From Tersicoccus phoenicis (lineage in GTDB: Bacteria > Actinomycetota > Actinomycetes > Actinomycetales > Micrococcaceae): a stretch of 64,000 nucleotides of DNA. Under the pieces are notes generated by a model. It worked only from the letters and a program-made list of their open reading frames with translations. It had not been told where the DNA came from and ran no database searches. The number at the start of each line of letters is the position of its first letter. The stretch's first letter is position 1. Shown here piece after piece: positions 7,945 through 16,557 of the stretch. The stretch is taken from contig NZ_MRDE01000009.1 of NCBI RefSeq assembly GCF_001968835.1, positions 1-64,000 on the forward strand, read 5' to 3'. The position numbers were made by a program, and so were the translations under genes.

Positions 7945-9326
7945 GACCCCGCTCCCCCCGCTCCCGCCGACCCGGGTGCTCCGGCCGACCCGGGTGCTCC
8001 GGGGGACTCGACGACGGTCGGGATCACCGGTTCACCGCGGGACAGGGACTGCACGGCCCGGGGCAACTCGGCGCGGGCCGCGGCGTGGTGCCGGGCCGCT
8101 CGGGCCACGCCGTCGGGCCCGGTCCAACCCGGAGCCAGCTCGCCGTCGACGATGAAGTCGCGCGTCAGCGGGCGGTCGTCACCGTCGTTCTCCGGGCGGC
8201 CTCCGATCCGCACGACCTCCGCCGTGGCGATGCCGTCCGCGTCCCGGCGGCGCAGACCCCATTTGTCCCCGCCGACGGACGCCTTGTCCTTCGACGCCTT
8301 CGCCACGTTCACCCAGCGGCCGTCCTCGTCCTGCCGGGCCACCAGCTTGTACACCAGGGACGCGGTCGGCGCGCCGGAGCCGATCACCAGCTGGGTGCCC
8401 ACCCCGTAGGAGTCGACCGGGGCGGCGGCCAGGCCGGCGATGGCGAACTCGTCCAGGTCGGACGTCACCGTGATCCGGGTGTCCCGGTTGCCGAGCGAGT
8501 CCAGCAGGTCCCGGACCTCGCGCGCCTGCACCGCCAGGTCCCCCGAGTCCAGGCGCACCGCACCCAGCCGGTCGCCGGCGATTCCGATCGCGGTGCGCAC
8601 CGCGGCCTCGACGTCGTAGGTGTCGACCAGCAGGGTCGTGTCCAGACCCAACGACTCCAGCTGGGCGGCGAACGCCTGTTCCTCGTCGTCGTGCAGCAGG
8701 GTGAAGGAGTGCGCCGCCGTGCCGATGGTGGTCAGGCCCCACCGGCGGCCGGCCTCCAGGTTGGAGGTGCCGGCGAAACCGGCGATGACGGCGGCGCGGG
8801 CGGCGGCGACGGCGGCGTCCTCCTGGATCCGCCGGGCGCCCATCTCCAGGCACGGGCGGTCCCCGGCCGCCAGGGTCATCCGGGACGCCGCCGAGGCGAT
8901 CGCGCTGTCGTAGTTCAGCACGGAGAGCACGTACGTCTCCAGCAGGCACGCCTCGGCGAACGTACCCTCCACGGTGAGGATCGGCGAGTTCGGGAAGTAC
9001 ATCTCCCCCTCGGCGTAACCACGCACCGAGCCGGTGAACCGGTAGTCGGCGAGATAGTCGAGGGTCTGCGCGTTGACCACCCGCGTGGACTCCAGGAAGG
9101 CCAGCTGGTCCGGATCGAACCGGAAATCCGCGATCCCCTCGAGCAGCCGGCCGGTGCCGGCCACCACGCCGTACCGCCGCCCGTTCGGCAGTCGGCGGGC
9201 GAACACCTCGAACACCGAACGACGGTGCGCGGCCCCCGAGTGCAGGGCCGCCTGCAGCATGGTCAGCTCGTAGTGATCGGTGAACAGCGCGGTACTCGGC
9301 CGGCGCGCGAATGTCGGATCGCTCAC
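7941..9326 (-). CDS. pncB: Nicotinate phosphoribosyltransferase
   Basis: A 461-residue cytosolic enzyme that joins nicotinate and PRPP to nicotinate mononucleotide (Preiss-Handler pathway). Features are the N-terminal FTDHYELTMLQAAL, the family segment TSNLEAGRRWGLTTIGTAAHSF with the conserved histidine, and VRLDSGDLAVQAREVRDLL in the PRPP-binding barrel. The length fits the actinobacterial family apart from a low-complexity C-terminal tail rich in Gly, Ala, Pro and Ser (GAPGSAGAPGSAG). It is the first gene of a minus-strand unit with pncA. It diverges from clpS, leaving an 82-bp gap for both promoters. Confidence 0.93.
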   Translation of the reverse strand: MSDPTFARRPSTALFTDHYELTMLQAALHSGAAHRRSVFEVFARRLPNGRRYGVVAGTGRLLEGIADFRFDPDQLAFLESTRVVNAQTLDYLADYRFTGSVRGYAEGEMYFPNSPILTVEGTFAEACLLETYVLSVLNYDSAIASAASRMTLAAGDRPCLEMGARRIQEDAAVAAARAAVIAGFAGTSNLEAGRRWGLTTIGTAAHSFTLLHDDEEQAFAAQLESLGLDTTLLVDTYDVEAAVRTAIGIAGDRLGAVRLDSGDLAVQAREVRDLLDSLGNRDTRITVTSDLDEFAIAGLAAAPVDSYGVGTQLVIGSGAPTASLVYKLVARQDEDGRWVNVAKASKDKASVGGDKWGLRRRDADGIATAEVVRIGGRPENDGDDRPLTRDFIVDGELAPGWTGPDGVARAARHHAAARAELPRAVQSLSRGEPVIPTVVESPGAPGSAGAPGSAGAGGAGS

Positions 9327-9396
9327 GGGGTCCAGCGTAGGTCACCCCACCGACGGAACGGCCGGGCCCGCGGGAGGAGGCCGGCGCCGCCGGGCC

Positions 9397-9402
9397 TACC
9401 AT
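9397..9402 (+). promoter_or_regulatory. -10 element of clpS (leaderless)
   Basis: TACCAT ends six bases before the ATG at 9409, supporting that start over the longer upstream frame. Confidence 0.45.
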
Positions 9403-9408
9403 GGTGGA

Positions 9409-9732
9409 ATGTCCATCGCCGCCCCGACCGAGCAGACCGCCCCGCTCTCGTCGCCGGCGGAACGGGCCGAAGGGGACGCCCGCACCGAAGCCGACGTGCC
9501 CTGGGTGCTGATCGTCTGGAACGACCCGGTCAACCTGATGAGCTACGTCAGCTGGGTGTTCCGCAGCTACTTCGGCTACTCCGAGGCCAGGGCGAACACC
9601 CTCATGCTCGAGGTGCACCAGCAGGGCCGCTCGGTGGTCGCGACCGGCAGCCGGGAGAAGATCGAGCAGGACACGACCGCCATGCACGGGTACGGCTTGT
9701 GGGCCACCTATCGACGGGCGGACCAGAGCTGA
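9409..9732 (+). CDS. clpS: ATP-dependent Clp protease adaptor ClpS
   Basis: A 107-residue adaptor that delivers N-degron substrates to ClpC/ClpA for degradation. After a disordered proline/alanine-rich 30 residues, the ClpS core begins with PWVLIVWNDPVNLMSYV, the conserved NDP turn that lines the N-degron pocket. It continues through LMLEVHQQGRSVV to REKIEQDTTAMHGYGLWATY. The stop overlaps the next ATG by one base (TGATG). A longer frame from 9280 adds residues without homology, and the -10 element argues for 9409. The gene order clpS-DUF2017-murI is common in actinobacteria. Confidence 0.93.
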   Translation: MSIAAPTEQTAPLSSPAERAEGDARTEADVPWVLIVWNDPVNLMSYVSWVFRSYFGYSEARANTLMLEVHQQGRSVVATGSREKIEQDTTAMHGYGLWATYRRADQS

Positions 9733-10292
9733 TGGCGCACGGATTCCGGTCCACCCGCCGCGGCATCACCGGCTTCCTGGAGGACGCCGAGCGGGAACTG
9801 CTCGGCAAGCTGTTCCGTGACGTCGCCTCGATGCTCGAACCCCGAACCACGCCCGACGACGACCCGCTCGCCGCCCTGGTCGGCATCGACGCCGAGGCCA
9901 CCGTGCCGGAGGACACCGCCGTGCGGCGGCTGCTGCCCGACGGCGTCGACGGCGACGACGAGGCGGCGCTGGAGTTCCGCCGGCTGACCGAGCGGGGCCT
10001 GCGCGAGCAGAAGACCGCCGGCCTGCGTGCCGCGGAACTGCTGATCGAGGCCGAACCGATCCAGCTGGACACCGACCAGGCGGCCATTCTCTCGAAGGCG
10101 ATCAACGACGTCCGGCTCGTGCTGGCGGACCGGCTGAACCTCGTCACCGACGAGGACGCGAACCGTCTGCACGACATCACCGACTGGGCGGAGGCGACCG
10201 ACCTGGAGAGCTACCTCGCGCTCGTCTACAACTTCCTGACCTGGCTGCAGGACACGCTGATGCAGGCGCTGCTGCGCTCGCTGGACCGGTGA
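9732..10292 (+). CDS. DUF2017 domain-containing protein
   Basis: A 186-residue protein matching the actinobacterial DUF2017 family by its N-terminal LEDAERELLGKLFRDVASML, internal PDGVDGDDEAALEFRRLTE and C-terminal LVYNFLTWLQDTLMQAL. Its function is unknown. It is translationally coupled to clpS, with the ATG overlapping the clpS stop by one base, so a role in Clp-dependent proteolysis is a reasonable guess from context only. It appears soluble, acidic and largely helical. Confidence 0.85.
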   Translation: MAHGFRSTRRGITGFLEDAERELLGKLFRDVASMLEPRTTPDDDPLAALVGIDAEATVPEDTAVRRLLPDGVDGDDEAALEFRRLTERGLREQKTAGLRAAELLIEAEPIQLDTDQAAILSKAINDVRLVLADRLNLVTDEDANRLHDITDWAEATDLESYLALVYNFLTWLQDTLMQALLRSLDR

Positions 10293-10368
10293 GCGGCCGG
10301 TGCCGGCGGCGGAACCGGTGTGAGCAAGCAGACGGGTCGTGAAGTTCTGGCGGCGCACAGGGAACGGC

Positions 10369-10374
10369 TAGTCT
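10369..10374 (+). promoter_or_regulatory. -10 element of murI (leaderless)
   Basis: TAGTCT ends seven bases before the murI ATG at 10382. No Shine-Dalgarno sequence lies between them. Confidence 0.5.
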
Positions 10375-10381
10375 TCGTTCA

Positions 10382-11431
10382 ATGAAACGTGCCGTCCCCC
10401 GCTCGACGTCGAGCGATGACGTCGAGGCGGCGCGCGCCCGCAGCTTCGCCCCGATCGGGATCTTCGACTCCGGCGTCGGCGGCCTGACCGTCGCGCGCGC
10501 CGTGATCGACCAGCTGCCGCACGAGTCCATCCTCTACGTCGGGGACACCGCTCGCGCCCCGTACGGCCCCCTGCCGATCGCCGAGGTGCGTGCCAACGCG
10601 CTCGGGGTGATGGACGAACTGGTCGACGCCGGGGTGAAGCTGCTGGTCATTGCGTGCAACTCCGCCTCGGCCGCCGTCCTGCGCGACGCGCGCGAGCGCT
10701 ACACCGCCGCGCGCGGCATCCCCGTGATCGAGGTCATCCAACCCGCGGTCCGCCGTGCGGTGGCCTCCACCCGCAACGGGCGGATCGGCGTCATCGGCAC
10801 CGCGGCGACCGTCGGCTCCCGCGCCTACGAGGACACGTTTGCCGCCGCGCCGCACCTGCAGATCACCTCGGCCTCGTGCCCCGCGTTGGTCGACTACGTC
10901 GAGGCGGGCGTCACCAGCGGTCCCGAGCTGCTCGCGACGGCGGGGGAGTACCTGGCCCCGCTCAAGGACGCCGGCGTGGACACGCTGGTGCTCGGCTGCA
11001 CCCACTACCCGCTGTTGACCGGCGTCATCTCCTACCAGATGGGCGACGGCGTCACCCTCGTCTCCAGCGCGGAGGAGACCGCCAAGGACGTCTACCGGGC
11101 CCTCATCGACCACGACCTGGCCCGCCCGGCCGGTGGTCCGGTGCCGCAGCACCAGTTCCTGGCCACCGGGGATCCCGCCCAGTTCGAGGCACTCGCCCGC
11201 CGCTTCCTCGGTCCCGAGGTGCGCGACGTCGAGCACGCGGAGCACGTCGCCGCCCGGTACCCGACCGGCACCCTGGCCCGGATCACCCCGGAGATGATCG
11301 CCGCCGCGCGGGAATCCCTGGCGAGCCGGGCGGCCGAGATGACGGTTCCCACCCGGGTGGCCGCGCGGTCGACGGATCAGCTCATCCACCGCACCCGGAT
11401 CGGTGCCGGTGGCGGCGGGGGAGCCCGGTGA
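10382..11431 (+). CDS. murI: Glutamate racemase
   Basis: A 349-residue cytosolic enzyme that makes D-glutamate for peptidoglycan. The substrate loop [17 protein letters not shown] begins near residue 24. The two catalytic cysteines are in ACNSASA (about residue 91) and LGCTHYPLL (about residue 205). An N-terminal 20-residue extension and a roughly 80-residue C-terminal extension, ending in a glycine-rich GAGGGGGA stretch, make it longer than the usual 260-280 residues. Its stop overlaps the GTG of the MBL gene (GTGA), so the two are coupled. The start is fixed by the -10 element seven bases upstream. Confidence 0.95.
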   Translation: MKRAVPRSTSSDDVEAARARSFAPIGIFDSGVGGLTVARAVIDQLPHESILYVGDTARAPYGPLPIAEVRANALGVMDELVDAGVKLLVIACNSASAAVLRDARERYTAARGIPVIEVIQPAVRRAVASTRNGRIGVIGTAATVGSRAYEDTFAAAPHLQITSASCPALVDYVEAGVTSGPELLATAGEYLAPLKDAGVDTLVLGCTHYPLLTGVISYQMGDGVTLVSSAEETAKDVYRALIDHDLARPAGGPVPQHQFLATGDPAQFEALARRFLGPEVRDVEHAEHVAARYPTGTLARITPEMIAAARESLASRAAEMTVPTRVAARSTDQLIHRTRIGAGGGGGAR

Positions 11432-12249
11432 GCGTGCGCGTCACGGTGGTCGGCTGCGCCGGTTCGTTCCCGCGGCCCGACTCCCCGGCGTCGTGCTATC
11501 TGCTGTCCGCTCAGGACGTGGACGGCCGGACCTGGAACGTCGTGATGGACCTGGGCAGCGGCTCGCTCGGGGCGCTGCAGCGGTACATCGACCCGGATCA
11601 GCTGGACGCCGTGATCATCTCCCACGCCCACGCCGACCACTACCTCGACCTGGTGGGCCTGCACGTGGCCCTGCGCTGGAACCCGGCCGGGTGGAGCGGG
11701 CGCCCGGTCCCGGTCTACGCCGCCGGGCTGCTGGCGGACCGGCTCGCGTTGATCGCCGAGCTGCCCGCGGACCCGGGGATGCACCGCGAGTTCGCGTTCC
11801 ACACGTGGGCGGCCCGCCGGCCGGAGCGCATCGGTCCGTTCACGGTCACCCCGTACTCCGTGGATCACCCGGTGGAGGAGGCGTACGCGCTGCGGATCAG
11901 CGGGCCGGGCGACGACGGGACCGAGGCGGTGGTGGCCTACTCCGGCGACACGGACGCTTGCCCGGAACTGGACGAGGCCGCTCGGGCTGCCTGCCTCTAC
12001 CTGTGCGAGGCCGCCTACCACGAGGGTCGGGACGACGCCGTCCGCGGCGTGCACCTGACCGGGCTGCGGGCCGGTGAGTCGGCCCGCGCCGCCGGCGTCC
12101 ACCGCCTGGCGCTGACGCACCTGCCGGTGTGGAACGATCCCGCCCGCAGCTGCGCCGAGGCCCGCGAGGCGTTCGCCGGCCCGGTGCAGACGGTGGCCGC
12201 CGGGGACGTCTTCGTCCTGCACGGCGACGGCCGCGTCGACGCCGGGTGA
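11428..12249 (+). CDS. MBL-fold metallo-hydrolase
   Basis: A 273-residue metallo-beta-lactamase-fold protein. The metal-binding motif HAHADHYLD is at residues 66-74. Further ligands are probably in [22 protein letters not shown] and LALTHLPVW. The overall pattern resembles the RNase Z/cyclic-nucleotide phosphodiesterase branch, and the position directly after murI and before rph is conserved in actinobacteria. The GTG start overlaps the murI stop by four bases. The substrate is unknown. The neighbouring rph makes tRNA or RNA 3-prime processing plausible but not shown. Confidence 0.85.
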   Translation: MSVRVTVVGCAGSFPRPDSPASCYLLSAQDVDGRTWNVVMDLGSGSLGALQRYIDPDQLDAVIISHAHADHYLDLVGLHVALRWNPAGWSGRPVPVYAAGLLADRLALIAELPADPGMHREFAFHTWAARRPERIGPFTVTPYSVDHPVEEAYALRISGPGDDGTEAVVAYSGDTDACPELDEAARAACLYLCEAAYHEGRDDAVRGVHLTGLRAGESARAAGVHRLALTHLPVWNDPARSCAEAREAFAGPVQTVAAGDVFVLHGDGRVDAG

Positions 12250-12266
12250 GGCGGGGTGGCGGCCAC

Positions 12267-12272
12267 TACGCT
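12267..12272 (+). promoter_or_regulatory. -10 element of rph
   Basis: TACGCT ends seven bases before the ATG at 12280. A GGAG at 12273-12276 is too close to the start for normal initiation, so a leaderless start is likely. Transcription from here would exclude the upstream GTG at 12256. Confidence 0.45.
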
Positions 12273-12279
12273 GGAGACC

Positions 12280-13053
12280 ATGACTGACGCCTCCGCCGTC
12301 CCCTCGTCCGCAGCCGCCCTGGGGGTGGTCCGGTCCGACGGCCGGGCGCCCGACGAACTGCGACCCATCAGCATCACCCGGGACTGGTCCAACCAGGCGG
12401 AAGGCTCGGCCCTGATCGAGTTCGGCAACACCCGGGTGCTGTGCACCGCCTCCCTGACCGGGGGCGTGCCCCGCTGGCTCAAGGGCGAGGGGCGCGGCTG
12501 GGTGACCGCCGAGTACGCGATGCTGCCCCGTGCCACCAACACCCGGTCCGACCGGGAGTCGGTCAAGGGCCGGATCGGCGGCCGCACCCATGAGATCTCC
12601 CGGCTGATCGGCCGCTCCCTGCGGTCCATCATCGACCTGGGGGAACTCGGCGAGAACACCATCGTCCTGGACTGCGACGTCCTGCAGGCCGACGGCGGCA
12701 CCCGCACGGCCGCCGTCACCGGCGCCTACGTCGCCCTCGCCGACGCCGTGACGTGGGCCCGCAACCAGAAACTGATCAAGTCGACCGCCCGGCCCCTGCG
12801 GGACACCGTCTCCGCGGTCAGCGTCGGCATCATCGACGGGGTGCCCATGCTGGACCTGCCCTACGTGGAGGACGTCCGCGCCGAGACCGACATGAACGTC
12901 GTCGTCACCGGTTCGGGACAGTTCGTCGAGGTGCAGGGCACCGCCGAGGGCGCCCCCTTCAACCGCGCGGAGTTGGACGCCCTGCTCGACCTGGCCCTCG
13001 CCGGCACCGCCGAACTGGCCGCCGTCCAGCGCGCCACCCTGGGCCAGGGATGA
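12280..13053 (+). CDS. rph: Ribonuclease PH
   Basis: A 257-residue phosphorolytic 3-prime exoribonuclease that trims tRNA precursors. Conserved segments are [14 protein letters not shown] near the N-terminus, [16 protein letters not shown], the RNA-binding arginine region [20 protein letters not shown], the phosphate site [20 protein letters not shown] and [17 protein letters not shown]. The start at 12280 follows from the -10 position; GTG 12256 would add eight residues without homology. Its stop overlaps the rdgB ATG by four bases (ATGA), giving the widespread rph-rdgB coupling. Confidence 0.95.
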   Translation: MTDASAVPSSAAALGVVRSDGRAPDELRPISITRDWSNQAEGSALIEFGNTRVLCTASLTGGVPRWLKGEGRGWVTAEYAMLPRATNTRSDRESVKGRIGGRTHEISRLIGRSLRSIIDLGELGENTIVLDCDVLQADGGTRTAAVTGAYVALADAVTWARNQKLIKSTARPLRDTVSAVSVGIIDGVPMLDLPYVEDVRAETDMNVVVTGSGQFVEVQGTAEGAPFNRAELDALLDLALAGTAELAAVQRATLGQG

Positions 13054-13682
13054 CCGGCACCGCCGCCCGGCTCGTCCTCGCCACCCACAACCGGGGCAAG
13101 CTGGTCGAGCTGCGGGAGCTGCTGCGGGGTGTGGTGCCGGGGCTCGACGTGGACACGCAGGTGATCGACGCCGGAGCGGCGGGAGCCCCGGACGTGCGGG
13201 AGACGGGCGTGACGTTCGCCGAGAACGCCCTGCTCAAGGCCCGCGCCGTCGCCGCGGCCACGGGTCTGCCGGCCGTCGCCGACGACTCCGGCCTCGCGGT
13301 CGACGTGCTGGGGGGAGCCCCCGGCATCTTCTCCGCCCGGTGGGCCGGACGGCACGGCGACGACGAGGCGAACCTGCGGCTGCTGCTCGCCCAGCTGGCC
13401 GACATCGACGAACCGCACCGTGCGGCGGGATTCATCTGCGCGGCCGCCCTGGTGCTGCCGGGAGCGGACGCCGAGCCCGTCGTCGTGCACGGCGAACTGC
13501 GGGGCACCCTGCTGCGCGAGCCGCGCGGCGGTCACGGGTTCGGCTACGACCCGGTGCTGCAGCCGGACGGGTACCCCGACAGCTGCGCCGAACTCGAACC
13601 GGCCCGCAAGAACGCGATCAGTCACCGGGGGCAGGCGATGCGGGCCCTGGTTCCGCACGTCACCCGCGTCCTGGCCGGGTGA
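13050..13682 (+). CDS. rdgB: XTP/dITP pyrophosphatase (Ham1/RdgB)
   Basis: A 210-residue house-cleaning NTPase that hydrolyses deaminated purine nucleotides (ITP, dITP, XTP) and so prevents their incorporation. Diagnostic motifs are [15 protein letters not shown] (nucleotide binding), [31 protein letters not shown] with the catalytic/metal aspartates, the [13 protein letters not shown] loop, and [14 protein letters not shown] at the end. Translation is coupled to rph. It converges with the DedA gene, with 10 bases between the stops. Confidence 0.95.
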   Translation: MTGTAARLVLATHNRGKLVELRELLRGVVPGLDVDTQVIDAGAAGAPDVRETGVTFAENALLKARAVAAATGLPAVADDSGLAVDVLGGAPGIFSARWAGRHGDDEANLRLLLAQLADIDEPHRAAGFICAAALVLPGADAEPVVVHGELRGTLLREPRGGHGFGYDPVLQPDGYPDSCAELEPARKNAISHRGQAMRALVPHVTRVLAG

Positions 13683-13692
13683 GAGGCGGGCG

Positions 13693-14436
13693 TCAGTCGG
13701 TGCGATTGGCCTCGCGGGCGCCGTCGGCTCCGGGGGCGCGATCGGCCGTGCGGGGCTTCTTCCGGGCCTTGAGCAGCTCGACGGCGATCGGGATCACCGA
13801 GATCGCGACGATGACGACGAAGATGACGTCGATGTTCTGGCCCACCCAGCTGAACTGGCCAAGCCAGAAGCCCAGCAGCGTCACGCCGACGCCCCAGAGC
13901 AGCGCCCCGATCACGTTGAACGCGATGAAGACGTGGTAGGGCATCTTCGCAACCCCGGCAATGACGGGCGTGAAGGTCCGCACGATCGGCACGAAGCGGG
14001 CGAGGATCACCGCGCGCCCGCCGAACCGCTCGAAGAACTCGTGGGCACGGTCGACGTACTCCTGCCGGAAGATCCGAGAGTCGGGTCGGCGGAACACGGC
14101 CGGTCCCGTGCGGTGCCCGATGTAGTAACCGAGTTGGTCGCCGGCGAACGCGGCCACGAACACGGACAGGCCGAGCACCCACACCGGGACCCCGATGGTG
14201 CCGGTCGCGGTCAGCAGACCGGCCGTGAACAACAAGGAGTCGCCCGGCAGGAAGAACCCGATCAGCAACCCGGTCTCGGCGAACACGAAGGCGCAGACGA
14301 GCAGGACGATCCACGGGGCGAGCGCCGGGTCGCGCAGGAAGACGTTGGGGTCCAGCCAGGCCGGGAGGATGCCGGCCACGGGGCGGACGGCGGAGGCGGA
14401 GAGCGCGGTCAGGTCCAGCGCGGGCAGCGAGATCAC
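13693..14436 (-). CDS. DedA-family membrane protein (SNARE-associated/VTT domain)
   Basis: A 247-residue polytopic membrane protein. It shows the DedA signature EtGLLIGFFLPGDSLLFTAGLL near residues 55-75, VLGLSVFVAAFAGDQLGYYIGHRTG, and the FGGRAVILARFVPIVRTFTPVIAG region whose charged residues are needed in E. coli DedA proteins. Members help lipid-carrier (undecaprenyl phosphate) recycling or phospholipid flipping and membrane homeostasis. The C-terminal 25 residues are charged and cytoplasmic. It stands alone on the minus strand between rdgB and the exonuclease gene. Confidence 0.9.
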   Translation of the reverse strand: MISLPALDLTALSASAVRPVAGILPAWLDPNVFLRDPALAPWIVLLVCAFVFAETGLLIGFFLPGDSLLFTAGLLTATGTIGVPVWVLGLSVFVAAFAGDQLGYYIGHRTGPAVFRRPDSRIFRQEYVDRAHEFFERFGGRAVILARFVPIVRTFTPVIAGVAKMPYHVFIAFNVIGALLWGVGVTLLGFWLGQFSWVGQNIDVIFVVIVAISVIPIAVELLKARKKPRTADRAPGADGAREANRTD

Positions 14437-14539
14437 CGGTCAAGACTACGGGGTGGTTCCTGAGGGGATCCTGAGCCGCGGGAAGCGTGCCGTCGGGCTT
14501 GCCGACGGCGTTGCGTCGGCCCCCGCGGGTACCGGGCGG

Positions 14540-14545
14540 TAGCGT
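14540..14545 (+). promoter_or_regulatory. -10 element of the exonuclease gene (leaderless)
   Basis: TAGCGT ends six bases before the GTG start at 14552. Confidence 0.45.
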
Positions 14546-14551
14546 GGCGGC

Positions 14552-15271
14552 GTGGGAATCGCGTTCACGGCCATCGACTTCGAGACAGCCAACGGCCATC
14601 GCGGCTCCCCGTGCGCCGTCGGCCTGGTCAAGGTCCGTGACGGCCAGGTGGTCGACCAGACCGCCTGGCTGATGCGGCCCCCGCCCGCCGCCGACCACTT
14701 CGAACCCGCCAACATCGCGATCCACGGCATCACCGCCGCCGACGTCGCCGGGGAACAGACCACCGCGGAGGCACTCGGGCGGATCGAACGGTTCGTCGAC
14801 GGCGACCTGATGGTGGCCCACAACGCGGCCTTCGACCTCGGCGTCTACACCGAGGCCGCCCGGTCCTGTCGGGTCACCGTGGCTCCCGCCCGGTCGGCCT
14901 GCACGGTCCGGCTCGCGCGGCGCACCTACCGGCTCCCGTCCTACTCGTTGCCCTTCGTCGCGGCCGAGGCAGGCGTTCCGCTGCTCCGGCACCACGACCC
15001 CCTCGAGGACGCCCGGGCGTGCGCCGGCATCATGATCGATGTGGCTCGCCGGCACGCCGTCGACGACCTGACCACGCTCTTCTCCCGCCTGGCCCTGCCG
15101 GCGACCGCCTGGGGGAACCAGGGCGTCGGTTCCGAGCGCGGTACCGGTCCGCAGCAGCTCGCCCTGTTCACCGTCGTGGACGGGCGGTTCCGCCGGCACG
15201 ACGCCGACGAATGGCCGGCCCGCGGGCGGGACGCCGTCGCCGTGGGGGAGGGCCTGCGCCTGACCGGCTGA
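14552..15271 (+). CDS. DEDDh 3'-5' exonuclease (DnaQ-like)
   Basis: A 239-residue protein with an N-terminal exonuclease domain related to the DNA polymerase III epsilon subunit. ExoI is AIDFETANG (residues 7-15), ExoII includes MVAHNAAFDLGVY (about residues 88-100), and the ExoIII-epsilon region is RHHDPLEDARACAGIM with the catalytic histidine and aspartate. About 60 C-terminal residues have no recognisable domain. It is too short for RNase T or a GIY-YIG fusion and may serve in repair or as an auxiliary proofreader. The GTG start follows a -10 hexamer by six bases. The gene ends inside a hairpin shared with the convergent gene. Confidence 0.87.
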   Translation: MGIAFTAIDFETANGHRGSPCAVGLVKVRDGQVVDQTAWLMRPPPAADHFEPANIAIHGITAADVAGEQTTAEALGRIERFVDGDLMVAHNAAFDLGVYTEAARSCRVTVAPARSACTVRLARRTYRLPSYSLPFVAAEAGVPLLRHHDPLEDARACAGIMIDVARRHAVDDLTTLFSRLALPATAWGNQGVGSERGTGPQQLALFTVVDGRFRRHDADEWPARGRDAVAVGEGLRLTG

Positions 15272-15305
15272 GCGGCGGCTCGGCGGTCAGCGGCGCCGCC
15301 GCTCA
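15269..15305. terminator. Bidirectional hairpin containing both convergent stop codons
   Basis: TGAGCGGCGGC (15269-15279) pairs perfectly with GCCGCCGCTCA (15295-15305) across a 15-base loop. The left arm begins with the stop codon of the exonuclease gene, and the right arm ends with the complement of the stop codon of the ADP-ribosylglycohydrolase gene. It has no T-run, as is usual for intergenic hairpins in GC-rich actinobacteria. Confidence 0.65.
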
Positions 15306-16460
15306 GCGGCCGCCGGCCAGCGCGTGGAGGAACTCGTCGACCGCCCGGTCGACGACGTCGCGCTCCACCAGCGCGCCGATCCAGGCCGGGTCGAGGGCCG
15401 CCGTGCCGCGCAGGGTACCGATGAGGTTGCCGGTGATGGCGGCGGTCGAGTCGCTGTCGCCGTCGTGGTTGGTGGCGCGCACGAGCGCCCGCCGCAGGTG
15501 GACCTGTGGGTCGTCGTCGGCGTCGACCAGCGCGCAGTACACCGCGATCGCCAGGGCCTCCTCTGCGACCCAGCCGCCGCCGAACCGGTCGGACAGCCGC
15601 GGCGGGTCCAGGGGCACGTCGACGTCGCGGTCCGCTGCGGCGGCGTCGACCGCTGCCGTCAACGCCCGATGGGTCTCCACCGCGTTCTCTGCGCCCTCGG
15701 CGAGGGCCGTCATCGTCTCGCGGACCGCCACGGCCAGGTCCGCCCCGCGTACGACCCGACCGATGATCCCGGTCAGGGCGCCGGCGGCGACGCCCGCCGT
15801 GGGGTGGCCGTGCGTCAACGCGGAGCCGCGGGCCGCCAGGCGCACCAAGTCGGGGACCGCCACGTGCGGGACGAGGCCGAACGGCGCGGACCGCATCACC
15901 GTCCCGCATCCCTTCGCGTCCGGGTTCACCGGCCGTTCCGCGGTGCCCATCGCCCCGGAGCCCAGTCCGCTCAGGCAGGCGTTGCCGGGCGCGCGCCGGT
16001 GCCGCATCAGCGGCTCGGACTCCAGCCACGTCGCCGGCGGCTGCGGGGCCGCGGCGGGCAGCGGCTCTCCCTGCGTGCGGAACCAGCGCAGGTAGGCCAA
16101 CCACAGGCACGCCGACTCGTCGGCGGCCGAACCCTCGTTGGCCCAGCGCAGCGCCTCGCTCAGCCCCTCCAGGGTGAACAGTGTCATCTGCGTGTCGTCC
16201 GAGATCACGGGCTCGGCGACGTCCGTGAGCGTCGTCAGACCGGCCGGCCCGTAGCGGCGGACGATCTGCGGCCAGTGGTCGAACTCGACGGCGTAACCGA
16301 GGGCGTCACCGACGGCGCCGGCGAGGAGGCAGCCGCGTACCCGGTCGGCGTGCTCGGGTGCACGCCGCGCGGTGTTTTCTCCGCCGTCTTCTCCGCCGTC
16401 GGGGGCGGGCTGTGGGGTGGTCGGGGACGCGGTGTGAAGATCCCCACGCGGGGACGACAT
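15303..16460 (-). CDS. ADP-ribosylglycohydrolase family protein
   Basis: A 385-residue protein of the DraG/ARH fold, predicted to remove ADP-ribose from proteins or to cleave related N-glycosidic bonds. DRVRGCLLAGAVGDALGYAVEF opens the domain near residue 30. SDDTQMTLFTLEGL provides the first pair of metal-binding aspartates, and NHDGDSDSTAAITGNLIG near the C-terminus provides the second set. GKG-type metal geometry is therefore intact. The N-terminal 28 residues are low complexity. ATG 16460 was chosen; a GTG at 16472 is in frame. It diverges from the aquaporin gene with a 97-bp gap. Confidence 0.88.
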   Translation of the reverse strand: MSSPRGDLHTASPTTPQPAPDGGEDGGENTARRAPEHADRVRGCLLAGAVGDALGYAVEFDHWPQIVRRYGPAGLTTLTDVAEPVISDDTQMTLFTLEGLSEALRWANEGSAADESACLWLAYLRWFRTQGEPLPAAAPQPPATWLESEPLMRHRRAPGNACLSGLGSGAMGTAERPVNPDAKGCGTVMRSAPFGLVPHVAVPDLVRLAARGSALTHGHPTAGVAAGALTGIIGRVVRGADLAVAVRETMTALAEGAENAVETHRALTAAVDAAAADRDVDVPLDPPRLSDRFGGGWVAEEALAIAVYCALVDADDDPQVHLRRALVRATNHDGDSDSTAAITGNLIGTLRGTAALDPAWIGALVERDVVDRAVDEFLHALAGGR

Positions 16461-16508
16461 CGATGCAGGCACACTCGAACGATAGTCTCGACGGGTAATC
16501 GCGTGGTT

Positions 16509-16528
16509 CCCGGCGCGACGACGCCGGG
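16509..16528 (+). repeat. Hairpin in the aquaporin leader
   Basis: CCCGGCG (16509-16515) pairs with CGCCGGG (16522-16528) across six bases in the divergent gap. A TAGTCT at 16483-16488 upstream could be the aquaporin -10, which would place this hairpin in the 5-prime UTR. Confidence 0.4.
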
Positions 16529-16557
16529 CCGCGACCGACGACGAAATCGAGGACCGC

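Noticed and set aside
12256-12279. GTG start for rph giving eight more residues
   Set aside because: The TACGCT -10 at 12267-12272 lies inside this extension, and the added residues are not part of the family.
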